This document shows, one piece after another, positions 19,079 to 28,501 of a DNA stretch of 46,659 bases. The notes under the pieces are model-generated. The model had not been told where the DNA came from. It made no database searches and was given only the letters and a program-made list of their open reading frames with translations. Origin of the DNA: Bradymonadales bacterium (GTDB lineage: Bacteria > Myxococcota > Bradymonadia > REDH01); NCBI GenBank assembly GCA_947483645.1, contig CANKLS010000004.1, positions 1 through 46,659 of the forward strand, written 5' to 3'. Position 1 is the first letter of the stretch. Every line of letters begins with the position of its first letter. Both the position numbers and the translations under genes were made by a program.

Positions 19079-19831
19079 CTACCCTTTGGCCTCGTCTGCA
19101 CTCTCTTGGGCAACTTCGATGACCTCGCCGAGCGTCGCACGAACCTCTTCCACTTCGATGGCCGGAGCCTCTTCTATTTCGATGGGCGGAGCCTCTTCCA
19201 CTTCGATGGGCGGAGCCTCTTCTATTTCGATCGTCGGAGCCTCTTCCATTTCGATGGCCGGAGCAGCCGTCGGCGAGGGACCGCCCGTCGCCACGACAAC
19301 CATCGCCGGCCTCAGCAGGCGGTCGTGGAGTTTGTAGGCTCGCTGAAACTCCCGGATAACCGTGCCTTCGGGGACCGAGTCATCGACCAGCTGCTGCAGC
19401 GCCTCGTGCATCTGGGGGTCGAACAGGGTGCCAACAGCGCTCTCCGAGGTCACGCCGCGGCGCTCCATCGTCGTCACGAACTTGCGGTGAACGAGCCGCA
19501 CGCCCTGCACCATGTTGTCCACCTCCGCGATGCCAGTGGCATCGGCGGGAAGATGCTCAACTGCACGATGAAGGTCGTCGAGAATGCCGACCATGTCTTT
19601 GATGACACCCTCGGTCGCATACTGCTGGTCGTCGGTCCGCTCTTTCAGGTGGCGCTTCCGCTGGTTCTCGAGGTCTGCCGCCTTTCGCTGCGCGAGGAGC
19701 TTGAACTGCTCGGCCTCTTGGCGCGCCACGGCCAGCTCTGCTTCGAGGGCTGCGACTTCGTTCGAACTCTCCTCCTCGTCGGCGGGCAGAAAGATGTCGT
19801 CGTCAGAAGGCTTCTCGGTCTCTTGGCTCAT
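19079..19831 (-). CDS. grpE: nucleotide-exchange factor GrpE with repetitive acidic tail
   Basis: A 250-aa GrpE that releases ADP from DnaK. The start is the ATG at 19829-19831 (MSQETEKPSDDD); the open frame reaches 19975 but the upstream part has no homology. An acidic N-terminus and a long coiled coil (EVAALEAELAVARQEAEQFK) precede the GrpE core with DMVGILDDLHRAVEH and the C-terminal beta domain (GTLFDPQMHEALQQL, REFQRAYKLHDRLLRPAMV). After the normal end near residue 190 comes a roughly 60-residue tail with five copies of APxIExEE. This tail is not part of standard GrpE. hemW lies upstream (79 bases) and dnaK downstream. Confidence 0.93.
   Translation of the reverse strand: MSQETEKPSDDDIFLPADEEESSNEVAALEAELAVARQEAEQFKLLAQRKAADLENQRKRHLKERTDDQQYATEGVIKDMVGILDDLHRAVEHLPADATGIAEVDNMVQGVRLVHRKFVTTMERRGVTSESAVGTLFDPQMHEALQQLVDDSVPEGTVIREFQRAYKLHDRLLRPAMVVVATGGPSPTAAPAIEMEEAPTIEIEEAPPIEVEEAPPIEIEEAPAIEVEEVRATLGEVIEVAQESADEAKG
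19145..19264 (-). repeat. five tandem 24-bp repeats encoding the GrpE acidic tail
   Basis: Five consecutive 24-base units start at 19145, 19169, 19193, 19217 and 19241. Each encodes an APxIExEE octapeptide. Variation between units is confined to a few bases, suggesting recent expansion. Changes in copy number would keep the frame. Confidence 0.9.
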
Positions 19832-19910
19832 GGCACCACTTGGCAGCAGAGGTTGAAAAAAGTCGGCACACCACTTTCGGCACGCAATCCAGATGCGCCA
19901 GATCCACACG

Positions 19911-21071
19911 CTAGAAAATCTCCGCAGCGAGCGAGTCTGCCAGCCGCCGGGCCTCGGGGGTGAACTGCACGGCACCCTCTACCACGCGGCAGAGCCCCCT
20001 TTCAACCCAAGCGTCAAGGTGGGGCCCGAGTACGGCATCGACCTGACTGCTCCGGCCCCGAAGTTCCGAAAGCGAAAGCGGCGCCACGCGGCGGCAGGCG
20101 AGCATGAGTAGCTCGCGTAGATGGGTCTCGCTGGTCAGCTCCTCGGACGAGAACGAGGCCCGCTCCTCGCCGAGGTAGTTCCGGGTTGAGCGGTCGTTTG
20201 CCCTCCGAACCACGGTGCTTGAGGCTTCGTCAACGCGAAGCGAATGGGCGCCTGGCCCCAGTCCCACATACTCGTCGCCGACCCAGTAGCTGCTGTTGTG
20301 GCGCGAGATGCCCCCCGGCCGCGCGAAGTTGCTGATTTCGTACCTCGAGAAGCCCGCTGCATTGAGCCGCAGCTCGACCTCGTCGAAGCAGGAAGCGAGC
20401 AGGTCTTCGTCCCACGGGGTGAGCCGCCCCTGCTGCTTGGCTACGGAGAAGGCCGTTCGGGGCTCGAAGGTCAACTCGTAGGCTGAGATGTGGTCGACCT
20501 CGGGCCAGATGGCGACGGCGGAGACCTCTTCTAAAAAGCCGGCCATCGTCGCGCCCGGTGCGCCATAGATTAGATCGACAGAGATGTGTCGGATGCCGGC
20601 CCCGTGCAGCCGCTCGACCGCGCGCCGGACATCCGAGCCTGTGTGGTTGCGCCCTAGCGTCCGTAACACCTCGTCGTTCAGGCTCTGTGCACCGAGACTC
20701 ACCCGAGTGAAGCCGGCTGCCGCCACCTGCTCCGACCAGCCTTCGACCACAGACTCTGGGTTCACCTCCAGCGTGACCTCCGCATCCGGCGCCCGCTCGC
20801 CTGCGGCCGCCTTCACCCCGTCGAGCAGCCGCCCGAGCGATGCTACGGAGAGCAGCGAGGGGGTGCCGCCGCCAAAGTAGATGGTCGTCAGCTGGCGCCC
20901 CACGAGCTCGTTGCGGCGCTGTTCCAACTCGCGGAGCATCGCCTCCACAAAGTCTGCTTCCGGCACGGTACGCATGACCGCCACCGTGAAGTCGCAGTAG
21001 GGACAGCGGCGAAGGCAGAAGGGCACATGGAGATAGACCCCCAGGCGGCCCGTTGGCGCAAACTGATCCAT
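19911..21071 (-). CDS. hemW: HemW-type radical SAM protein
   Basis: A 386-aa radical SAM enzyme. The 4Fe-4S motif CLRRCPYC has Cys19, Cys23 and Cys26, preceded by GVYLHVPF. GGGTPSLL, EVNPESV and GAQSLNDEVLRTLGRNH follow, all diagnostic of HemN-like HemW. HemW handles haem (transfer to haem proteins) rather than oxidising coproporphyrinogen. The extra Cys motif of true HemN is absent. The start at ATG 21069-21071 is supported by TAGGAG 5 bases upstream. The open frame continues further upstream, where it overlaps the 174-aa gene in another phase and is not homologous. The linkage of hemW to grpE-dnaK also occurs in other bacteria. Confidence 0.93.
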   Translation of the reverse strand: MDQFAPTGRLGVYLHVPFCLRRCPYCDFTVAVMRTVPEADFVEAMLRELEQRRNELVGRQLTTIYFGGGTPSLLSVASLGRLLDGVKAAAGERAPDAEVTLEVNPESVVEGWSEQVAAAGFTRVSLGAQSLNDEVLRTLGRNHTGSDVRRAVERLHGAGIRHISVDLIYGAPGATMAGFLEEVSAVAIWPEVDHISAYELTFEPRTAFSVAKQQGRLTPWDEDLLASCFDEVELRLNAAGFSRYEISNFARPGGISRHNSSYWVGDEYVGLGPGAHSLRVDEASSTVVRRANDRSTRNYLGEERASFSSEELTSETHLRELLMLACRRVAPLSLSELRGRSSQVDAVLGPHLDAWVERGLCRVVEGAVQFTPEARRLADSLAAEIF

Positions 21072-21078
21072 CTCGCTC

Positions 21079-21603
21079 CTACGGTTCGACCCGAGCCGAG
21101 AAGATTCCCTGATCCGACTCGATGCGAAGGTTGGCAGGGCGATGGTCGTTCGGCGCGGTCGCACCGGGGAATTTCGCAGTGGAGGCCCCCTCCCAAAGCG
21201 ACAGGCCAGGCTGCCTCGGAATGCCAAAACGCGGCGTAAAGTCAGACATCTGGCACTCAACAGTCCCGTAGGCCGGGACCTGCGCAACGCGGAGAAGATA
21301 GATGTCGTCGGCGTCGACAAGGACGTTTGTCCACGCCTTCGCGGTATCGTTGTGGACCGTGAGAAAGACAGAGCCCTGCTCGGTCTGACCAACATCGAAG
21401 AGCAGCCGCTCTACCCGCTGCGCGCCCCAGAACGAGGCCGACCAGACGAGTGAGGCGAGGGCTGCTACACCGTAGGCACCGAGCGCCAAGCGGCGCAGAC
21501 GCTCTAAGCCCGCATAGCCGGAAAAAAGCTCTCGCCAGCGGCCGGCAGGCGCCGGAAGCGGCGGCGGAAGCGCTGCCATCCGTTGGGTGGTCGGCCGTGT
21601 CAT
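21079..21603 (-). CDS. 174-aa single-pass membrane protein, unknown function
   Basis: A short Pro-rich cytoplasmic N-terminus is followed by a hydrophobic helix near residues 40-60 (LALGAYGVAALASLVW). About 110 exported residues follow, including GSVFLTVHNDTAKAWTNVLVDADD and GTVECQMSDFTPRFG. The exported part looks like a small beta domain. No family is recognised. The stop is 8 bases before hemW, so it appears to be the first gene of the minus-strand run. The ribosome-binding site is poor, and a candidate -10 ends only 6 bases before the ATG, so the mRNA may be leaderless. Confidence 0.65.
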   Translation of the reverse strand: MTRPTTQRMAALPPPLPAPAGRWRELFSGYAGLERLRRLALGAYGVAALASLVWSASFWGAQRVERLLFDVGQTEQGSVFLTVHNDTAKAWTNVLVDADDIYLLRVAQVPAYGTVECQMSDFTPRFGIPRQPGLSLWEGASTAKFPGATAPNDHRPANLRIESDQGIFSARVEP

Positions 21604-21609
21604 GGGCCC

Positions 21610-21638
21610 CGCCTAACCCACCGAGAGGTCGAGAGCAA
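21610..21638 (-). promoter_or_regulatory. candidate promoter giving a leaderless transcript of the minus-strand run
   Basis: On the minus strand TTGCTC (21633-21638), a 17-base spacer, TAGGCG (21610-21615). Transcription would start at about 21603, the A of the ATG itself. This fits the lack of a good Shine-Dalgarno sequence. Confidence 0.35.
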
Positions 21639-21663
21639 CAACCCATCGGCAGGGCCGTTCGGC

Positions 21664-21693
21664 TTGCAACCCTGTCGCGCGGGGTGCTAGACA
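21664..21693 (+). promoter_or_regulatory. promoter of the GltJ-like operon (TTGCAA-N18-TAGACA)
   Basis: TTGCAA (21664-21669), 18 bases, TAGACA (21688-21693). The same two hexamers with the same spacing occur before mglB at 42057-42086. Transcription would begin near 21700, giving a leader of about 109 bases. Confidence 0.5.
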
Positions 21694-21808
21694 TCGCCCA
21701 TTGCACGCTCGTTGCTTGGATGCACGCGCTGAAGTCCCTGCCACCGATCTCGCGCTTCGGACACGGCCTGCTGCGATGCGCCATGACGATGCTGAGATTG
21801 GAGTTCTG

Positions 21809-23554
21809 ATGAAGTTTTCCTGCGAGGCCTGCGCGGCCCGTTACTACATGGATGACGACAAGGTGCGTCACAAGACGCTCCGCATCCGCTGCAAGAAGTG
21901 TGGCAATGTCATGACCGTCGGCGACGGCGAGACGACACTTTCCGAGCAGGGAAGCGGGCCCGACCTTGCATCTGTAGCGCCTCGAGAGCAGCTGCAGCCC
22001 ACGGCCGATAGCGTCTGGTTTTACGCCGCGGCCGGACAGACCTATGGCCCCTACGCGGAAGGTGAGCTGTTTCTGCGTTTCGAAACGGGGCGCATCGCAG
22101 AAGAGGTCCATGTCTGGAAGCAGGGATTCGACGCATGGCTCCCGGCCGGTGAAGTCGAAGCATTCGCCGCCGCGATTCAGCAGGCTCGTCCGGGCCGTCA
22201 GCTGACGCAGGCCATCGACATCGGCACCTTGAATCTTGCGCCGGCAGCCCCCGCGAGACCAACGCCCGCAGCAACTCCGCCCATCGGCGACGCAGAGGCA
22301 AAGGCGCGGCTTACGGCACTTCGCGACGGCCTGCGCAAGAGCCGGGGTGCAGAGAGCGGTACGAGCATCAAGCCGCAGACGCAGGGCCCCGTCTCCTCGG
22401 CCGGCGCGAGCGCCGAGGCCGGGTTCGAGATGTTGGACCTGCTTGACGGCAGTATCGCCGACGCCACCGCGAGTCTCCTCTCAAAGGCGCAAGCTTCGGC
22501 AACGCCGCTCACTTCTGCGTCTACTCCGTCGGTGGCTGCTGAGGCCATTCCGGCCGAGGTCGCCGAGACGGAGCCTACGCTGGAAGTCGCTCCGGCTGCG
22601 GCTGTCGCAGCGGCGTCGGCTCCCGCAGCAGCTCCGACGCCATCAGGCCTATCCTCGATCCCGAGACTCCCGGTACTCGCAGACGCCGCGCTGCTTCCCC
22701 AAGGTCAGGGGCCTGCAAGCGGCGCCATGGCAAGTGCGCTGGGCGGCGCGCCCACCGCCTCACTGATGCTGCAGATTGAGCATACCAAGTCTGCAAACCG
22801 CACACGCATGCTCATCGGTGGCGGCGTCGTCGCACTCGTGGTGGGCGGCGCTATCTTTGGCCTGGGCAGCCGCGCCGACAAGCCGGCGGCCACTCCCGCC
22901 GCTGAGGTGCGCAACACGATAGAGCCCGATCTGACGCTCACGCCCGAGCAGGCGGCGCTCAAGGCCGCCCGGAGCGACAGCGCGGTCACGGCCGCCAAAG
23001 AGCAGCTCCGTAGTGCGATGCGCGAAGGGGCCTCGTCGGCGGTGACCACCATCATGAAGAAGCGCATGGCCGAAGATGCCGCCCGTAAGAAGAGGGGAAT
23101 GTCGGCCGTCTCACGGACGACCAAGGTCGTATTCAACGAAGCGACCGGCTCCATCGCCGAAACCGATATCAACGCCCCGGAGCAGCCGCCGGTTGCCTCC
23201 GCAACCGCGCGGGCACGTGGCATCGGCGTAGCCATTGCTGCACCCAAACTCGGTCGCGTAAGCAGCCCGGCCGCGCTGCCCGCGAGTTACTTTGCGGCTG
23301 GACTGCGCAAGGTCGAAGAGTCGATACAGTACTGCAATCAGCGACAGCTCTCCGCCGAAGGTCGCCTGCGGAAGCCCCGCGTCGAACTGAAGTTCAGCAT
23401 CCTGCCTTCGGGAAGGGTCAGTACCGTGGACTTCAACAACGAGGTCGGAGCCACAACCTTCGCGGGCTGCATGCGCGGACGGAAGGATCGGTGGCTGTTC
23501 GCACCATTCGAGGGCGAGCCCCTGCAGATCGCCAAAACCTATATCGTTGAGTAG
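21809..23554 (+). CDS. GltJ/AgmX-like zinc-ribbon, GYF and TonB-C-like envelope protein
   Basis: A 581-aa protein. The start at ATG 21809 (MKFSCEAC) is preceded by GGAG; the open frame extends 36 codons further without homology. The MJ0042-type zinc ribbon has Cys5, Cys8, Cys28 and Cys31. A GYF_2-type domain lies at about 69-122 (VWFYAAAGQTYGPYAEGEL). A long Ala/Pro-rich disordered stretch, one transmembrane helix (about 334-355) and a periplasmic helix follow. The C-terminal ~90 residues (YFAAGLRKVEESIQYCNQRQ ... GRVSTVDF) resemble the AgmX/PglI TonB-C-like domain. This is the architecture of Myxococcus GltJ, the gliding-machine component whose cytoplasmic part works with MglA. It could instead serve another TonB-like trans-envelope system. 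The next gene lies close downstream. Confidence 0.8.
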   Translation: MKFSCEACAARYYMDDDKVRHKTLRIRCKKCGNVMTVGDGETTLSEQGSGPDLASVAPREQLQPTADSVWFYAAAGQTYGPYAEGELFLRFETGRIAEEVHVWKQGFDAWLPAGEVEAFAAAIQQARPGRQLTQAIDIGTLNLAPAAPARPTPAATPPIGDAEAKARLTALRDGLRKSRGAESGTSIKPQTQGPVSSAGASAEAGFEMLDLLDGSIADATASLLSKAQASATPLTSASTPSVAAEAIPAEVAETEPTLEVAPAAAVAAASAPAAAPTPSGLSSIPRLPVLADAALLPQGQGPASGAMASALGGAPTASLMLQIEHTKSANRTRMLIGGGVVALVVGGAIFGLGSRADKPAATPAAEVRNTIEPDLTLTPEQAALKAARSDSAVTAAKEQLRSAMREGASSAVTTIMKKRMAEDAARKKRGMSAVSRTTKVVFNEATGSIAETDINAPEQPPVASATARARGIGVAIAAPKLGRVSSPAALPASYFAAGLRKVEESIQYCNQRQLSAEGRLRKPRVELKFSILPSGRVSTVDFNNEVGATTFAGCMRGRKDRWLFAPFEGEPLQIAKTYIVE

Positions 23555-23576
23555 CATCTCGCAGAGGCTGGAACGG

Positions 23577-24827
23577 ATGGTTCAAATGCTACGGCGACTC
23601 CTCAAAAATTTTGGAAAACCGGCCGGCGAGCCGCCTCGGCGGAATCGCCTCGACGCCATGCTCGAGGGGGCGCGCGAGCCGTGGTTGGCGGAGCTGCCGA
23701 AGAGCAGCCTCGCACCGCTGCCCCTGCTCTACCGTCACGCTATCCGCACGGAGTTGGCAGATGGCGCCTCCGCACAGGGGCTCGACGAGGCCGGCTTTGA
23801 CCGCTTTGCGGAGGCCTGGTGCGCACTGCTCGCTGAAAACGCTCGTCTGCCCGAGAGTCTGCAGATTCCTGATGCCTCCATCCACATGCCCCGCAACCTG
23901 CTGCTCGCCTACTTCGGCGACCAGTCGACGCTCGCCCGCGAGGCGCAGATCATGCTCCGGTATGTCGAGGCCCAGTTCGGTGCAGGCGGCTACGCGCAGG
24001 TAGAAATTCTGCTTCGGCTCTTCGAGACCGAGGCCATCACGCAGCGCAACAACGAGCGGAACATCTTCTTCGAGCGCTGCAACAAGAAGCTTCTGAGCAC
24101 GCGCCCCAAGAGTTCTCCGCCGCGCGTGGAGCTCTGGCAGGCCGCGCTCTCAGACTCCCTCAAGCGTCCGGGCGAAGGGCTGCCCGCAGCGCTCGCTGCA
24201 CTCGCCGACCATGCCGGCGCCCGCTTCCATCTCCTCTCGCAAGACATGCAACAGGTGGAACGCTGGACCACCGCGACGGCCCGTTTGTCGCCGCAACATC
24301 GCCTCGAGTTCCTGCAGACCGTTCCCGGCTGGCGCTTTCGCCCGGTCGACGACCTCGCTGCGGCAGAGCTCACGGCAAACCTTGTTGGCATGACCCTCTT
24401 CACAGGCACCGAAAACCATCTCCGTCAGCTTGTCATGGCCTGCTACTTTGTTGCACTCGCGACGGGCAGAACGGGACAGGAACCGCTCATCGCAGAAACC
24501 CTGCGTTGGTTGCGCGGCACCGTAGCGCCAGAAGCCAATCGGATTCTCTCCGAGATGCATCGGCGCTGTTCGGTCAATGACGAGGGCCTCGTCGACGCGA
24601 CCAACCTCGTTTTGCGCGAGTTCATCCCCGACGGGGCACTGCCGTCCGCCTTCTCCGAGACGCAGATCCGAGACGCCTGCGCCGTCGTCCACCGCCGCCT
24701 AGCACAGGTGCAGATCGCCAACCTTGCTGAGGGCGAATACGACCTCGGCGGCCTCATCCTCGACGAGCTCCTCGGATTCAGGCGCTCCGACATGACAGAC
24801 CAACTTAAGCTCCATCGATTGGTGTAA
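23577..24827 (+). CDS. 416-aa helical protein, unknown function
   Basis: A soluble protein of predicted all-helical character, rich in Leu, Ala and Arg, without signal peptide or membrane segment. No family is recognised. Notable segments are RNNERNIFFERCNKKLLSTRP in the middle and a conserved-looking end, YDLGGLILDELLGFRRSDM. The ATG at 23577 is preferred over TTG 23547, which would overlap the previous gene; AGAGG lies 9 bases upstream of it. It is packed between the GltJ-like gene and the TPR gene (2-base gap), so it is very likely a partner of both. Confidence 0.7.
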   Translation: MVQMLRRLLKNFGKPAGEPPRRNRLDAMLEGAREPWLAELPKSSLAPLPLLYRHAIRTELADGASAQGLDEAGFDRFAEAWCALLAENARLPESLQIPDASIHMPRNLLLAYFGDQSTLAREAQIMLRYVEAQFGAGGYAQVEILLRLFETEAITQRNNERNIFFERCNKKLLSTRPKSSPPRVELWQAALSDSLKRPGEGLPAALAALADHAGARFHLLSQDMQQVERWTTATARLSPQHRLEFLQTVPGWRFRPVDDLAAAELTANLVGMTLFTGTENHLRQLVMACYFVALATGRTGQEPLIAETLRWLRGTVAPEANRILSEMHRRCSVNDEGLVDATNLVLREFIPDGALPSAFSETQIRDACAVVHRRLAQVQIANLAEGEYDLGGLILDELLGFRRSDMTDQLKLHRLV

Positions 24828-24829
24828 CG

Positions 24830-27800
24830 ATGGCCGCCGTTCAACTCCGCGACAACCAGGGTTCGGCAAACCGCGTACAGGCGCTGCCGCTCAGCATGGA
24901 GATTGAACGGGGCCGCGGCTACCTCCTCGCCAAGAGCCGCCGCATCCATCCGCTCTGCGACCTGGAGCAGCTGCGGCTCGAGATCCCTGCGATCAAGTTC
25001 CCGTTCACGCTCGGTGATGGCGACAACCCGCTTGCCTCCGCACGGACCCGCATCGACATCGTCCGCGCCCTCACCTCCGAGCAGGACGCATCTCATTTCC
25101 TCACCTCTGCGCTGGCCAAGGTCTCTCCCGGAACCGACGCCTGGCTGAGCCTCGGCAAGCAGCATGTTGACCTGCTGCTCCGACTCGAACCGACCGAGGG
25201 CCCCGTCGAACTCTGCATCCGCCTCGGCTTCGCGCTCGAAGATGTTGACGGCCGCCATCGCGTCCGTGTCGCCCCGCTCCGCACCTTTGCCCTCGGAAAC
25301 ACCGCGGCGCCCGTTTCGGTGCTGCTTGCCGACCTTTGGAGAGCCTGGACCTCGTCGGAGGACCGCGCCCCCTTTGGCCCGCAGTCGGAGCGCGATCTGC
25401 TCTGGTTCGAGCCCCTGCGCCTCGTCGCAGAACAGGTCGCCTCGCAGCGCGGCTGGAAGCTGCCCGGCGAAGAGGGGCTGCGGCGCTTCACAGCCCATCT
25501 CCGCGGCCGCGAGGTGCTCTGGGGCGCGCAATCCGACGGACGCGTGCCGGCGCTGCATGATGAGCGCGACACCTATGCGCTGCTCACAGAGGACGCCGGC
25601 CGTTGGCAGGAGGCCTGGGCGCTGGGAGCACAGGCAGACGAAGCGGCAATCGGCGGAGACTACGAGCAGGCCCGCCAGCTCTTCGAGACCCAGATTCGCC
25701 GCCTGGGTCCGCAGACGCATTGGCAAGACAGGCTGCTCGACCTCCTCTGCGCCATGAACACCGCGGATGCCACCGCCGAGGCGCGGCAACGGGCCCGCGA
25801 CCGGCTTGCTCGGCTCCCCAGCGACCTCGTTGCGATCAGCGCCCTGCTCCGGCTCGCCGATCGCGACGGCGACAGGACCACGGCCACCCAGCTCCGCGCC
25901 AAGCTCCTCGACCTCGCACAGGTGGAGCAAGACACCGTGCTGGAGGTTGGCTGTCATCTCGCCATCGCACGCAGCCTCTCGCGCTCCGACCTTGCTCTAT
26001 CGGCGCAGCATGTGGACGCTGCGCGTACCATCGCGCCCGGCCTCCGCTGCATCCATGCGCTCCGTCGTGAGCTCGCCCGCCGCGCAGGCGACCCCATCGC
26101 GCTCCGCATCTCGCTCGAGTCCGAGATTGCCTCAACGACAGACCGCGACACCCGCATTGGCCGGACCGTGGAGCTCGCCGAGCTCTTTGCCTATGAACTC
26201 GGCGACCTCTCTCATGCGCGCGTCCTCCTCGACCGCGTGCTCGAGACCTCGCCCTCCTCTGCCACCACCTGGCGGCTGCGCGGCGACATCGACACCAAAC
26301 TCGAGCGGCCGCTCGATGCGGTCCGCGCCTTCGAGCGGGCGGCAGCGCTCAGCGAGTCAACAGAGCCCGAACTGTCCGCCGCCGACCGGGTCCGCGCAGC
26401 GGAGCTCTGGATGGGCTCGCTCAACGACCCGCGCACCGCCGAGAGCCACCTCCGAAAGGCGCTGCTTGCGCAGCCGCGGAACGCTGAGGCCTGCAGGCTC
26501 CTCAGCCGCATCCTCATCGCCGAAGCCCGACTCGATGAGGCGCTCGGGCTCCATGTTGCGACCAACGAACTCGTCGGACTCGGTGAGCCACGCGACGGCG
26601 AACTCACCCGCGCCGAGTGGTACGATCTGAAGGCCGAACTAGAGACCGCCCGAGGCCGCGAAGACGAGGCGCGCGCCATGCGCCACCAAGCGCAGAACCT
26701 GCGCGCTTCCGAGGCCGTCCGGCAGACCGCTGCCCCCCAGCAATCACCAGCCTCCGCCCGAGAGGCAGCGCAGCTCGCCCGCGAGGCCGGCGACGGAAAG
26801 AAGGCGATCGAACTGCTCCTCGCGGCGGAGCAGCAGGAGCCCTTCGACTCCGGCAAGGCCCGACTCTGGACCGAAATCGCAACCCTCTACGACGAAGTCC
26901 TCGAAGACGACGACGCAGCCTGGAGCGCCGTGATGCGGGCGCTCGACCTCGATGAGCGGGCGCTCGAAGCCACACCTGCGCTCCTCATGCTCGTGAGTCG
27001 GCAGGCGCCGCAGCGTGGCGCACTCGCCCGAGGCGCCGAGGCGCTCGCGCTGCTTGCGCGGACCGCCGAGCAGGATGTGAACCGCGGCATGCAGCTCACG
27101 CAGGCAGCCGACTGGCTCTACCAGGCCCGCCCCGACGACCCGCGCCTCCTCGGCTGGACCGCAGACGCCCTGCAGGCCGCACCGACCATGCTCTCCGCCT
27201 ACGCCATGCGTGCTCGCATCCTATCGGCCCGTGGCCAGTTTGCAGATGCCATCGCGACGCTCCGGCGGGCGCTTGCCATCGAAGAGTCGGAGCCGCTCGA
27301 GCGGGCGCCCCATGCACGCATGGCCGCAGAGCTGCTGATGCAGACGGGCGATGCAGATGCGGCCATCTCCATCCTGCTCGACATGCGCGCCTCCACCACC
27401 GCCGACGGAGCCTCCGAACGGCTACTCCTCAAGGCTCGCGAACAGGCGGGCCGCTTCGCTGAGCTCCGAGACGAGGCCACCGCGCGCGCCGCCCAGCAGC
27501 TCGGACAGAGCGCGACCACGCCGCTCGCGGTCTGGAAAACGCTGCAGGTTCCGCCGGCCGATATCTCGCGTGAGCTCGCTGCCGACGCGCTCGCCCAGGC
27601 AGCTCGCTACGCTGCCCGCATGAAGGATTCTGCCTGCGCCGAGTGGCTCGCACAGGCGGAGCGGTTCGGGGCCTACGAGAACGCGCTCACGCAAGCCCGC
27701 ATCGCTGTTGGTCGGGCCACGAGCGACCACGCCATGCTCGCAGCCGCCCTCCGCGCCATGGCAGCCGAGCTCCTCGACCCGGCGGAGGCAGAGCGCCTCG

Positions 27801-28492
27801 TTGCCGAAGCCGAGCTCGCCGAGCGCAAGCTCAAGCCCAAGCTCAAGACGACCCCCAAGCCGGTGCAGCAGCCACCGATGCCGACCGCGCCGGAGCGGAA
27901 CCCGGCCGCCGCGGCTGCGCGCACCTCGGCCCGTCTGGAGCAACTCGCTGAAGGTGTGACCGAGTCGCGCAAGCCCTCGGTGGCAACGACGGCGACAGGC
28001 GGTCCCGCCAATGCCATCGCCGAGCTCGACCGCATGGTGGAGGCCGGGCAACGGACAGCTGCCATCGAGCAGATTGACGAACTCCTCCGCGCCACCCGGA
28101 CCTCGCGCGACAGCGCCGTTCGCCGCAGCCTTCTGCTCCGAAAGGGTCGCTGGCTGCTCGATGAAGGCACGCTCGGCCGAGATGTCACGCTGGCGCTGAC
28201 GGGCGCGCTCATCCTCGACGACAGCTCCGCCGAGACCCGATTCGAACTCTTCCGCGCCTACACGCTCGGCCGCGATGCGCGGGGCGCGACCGAACAGCTC
28301 CGCTCCCTCTTCGACGCCCTGCGGCAGACGCCTCAGGCGGTTGAGCCGGATCGGATCGTGAAGTTGATGCTCCGCTTGGAGCAGCTCGACCGTGCCCCCG
28401 ACTTCGGCCAGCAGCTCGAACTCGCAAGCGAGGCCTCGCCCTCGCTCGCGGCCGCCCTCCGCCAAGCGGCGCCGCGCTCCGCAAAGGGATAG
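24830..28492 (+). CDS. 1220-aa TPR-repeat protein
   Basis: A very long, Ala/Arg/Glu-rich helical protein with no signal peptide. From about residue 260 onward there are repeated helix pairs of TPR type. Examples are GDYEQARQLFETQI, DLSHARVLLDRVLETSP, ATTWRLRGDIDTKLERPLDAVRAF, NAEACRLLSRILIAEARLDEAL and GQFADAIATLRRALAIEE. A Lys/Pro-rich break (KLKPKLKTTPKPVQQPP) near residue 1010 separates a last helical domain. The first 250 residues are not repeats and are not recognised. TPR arrays are protein-binding scaffolds. Its place behind a GltJ-like gene recalls Myxococcus GltI/AgmK, a giant TPR gliding protein, but that is analogy. It starts 2 bases after the previous stop without a good ribosome-binding site, so coupling is likely. 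Confidence 0.8.
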   Translation: MAAVQLRDNQGSANRVQALPLSMEIERGRGYLLAKSRRIHPLCDLEQLRLEIPAIKFPFTLGDGDNPLASARTRIDIVRALTSEQDASHFLTSALAKVSPGTDAWLSLGKQHVDLLLRLEPTEGPVELCIRLGFALEDVDGRHRVRVAPLRTFALGNTAAPVSVLLADLWRAWTSSEDRAPFGPQSERDLLWFEPLRLVAEQVASQRGWKLPGEEGLRRFTAHLRGREVLWGAQSDGRVPALHDERDTYALLTEDAGRWQEAWALGAQADEAAIGGDYEQARQLFETQIRRLGPQTHWQDRLLDLLCAMNTADATAEARQRARDRLARLPSDLVAISALLRLADRDGDRTTATQLRAKLLDLAQVEQDTVLEVGCHLAIARSLSRSDLALSAQHVDAARTIAPGLRCIHALRRELARRAGDPIALRISLESEIASTTDRDTRIGRTVELAELFAYELGDLSHARVLLDRVLETSPSSATTWRLRGDIDTKLERPLDAVRAFERAAALSESTEPELSAADRVRAAELWMGSLNDPRTAESHLRKALLAQPRNAEACRLLSRILIAEARLDEALGLHVATNELVGLGEPRDGELTRAEWYDLKAELETARGREDEARAMRHQAQNLRASEAVRQTAAPQQSPASAREAAQLAREAGDGKKAIELLLAAEQQEPFDSGKARLWTEIATLYDEVLEDDDAAWSAVMRALDLDERALEATPALLMLVSRQAPQRGALARGAEALALLARTAEQDVNRGMQLTQAADWLYQARPDDPRLLGWTADALQAAPTMLSAYAMRARILSARGQFADAIATLRRALAIEESEPLERAPHARMAAELLMQTGDADAAISILLDMRASTTADGASERLLLKAREQAGRFAELRDEATARAAQQLGQSATTPLAVWKTLQVPPADISRELAADALAQAARYAARMKDSACAEWLAQAERFGAYENALTQARIAVGRATSDHAMLAAALRAMAAELLDPAEAERLVAEAELAERKLKPKLKTTPKPVQQPPMPTAPERNPAAAAARTSARLEQLAEGVTESRKPSVATTATGGPANAIAELDRMVEAGQRTAAIEQIDELLRATRTSRDSAVRRSLLLRKGRWLLDEGTLGRDVTLALTGALILDDSSAETRFELFRAYTLGRDARGATEQLRSLFDALRQTPQAVEPDRIVKLMLRLEQLDRAPDFGQQLELASEASPSLAAALRQAAPRSAKG

Positions 28493-28501
28493 GGCGACAC
28501 C

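Noticed and set aside
19832..19975. Upstream extension of grpE
   Set aside because: The extra residues have no GrpE similarity and the frame there overlaps the 3' end of hemW.
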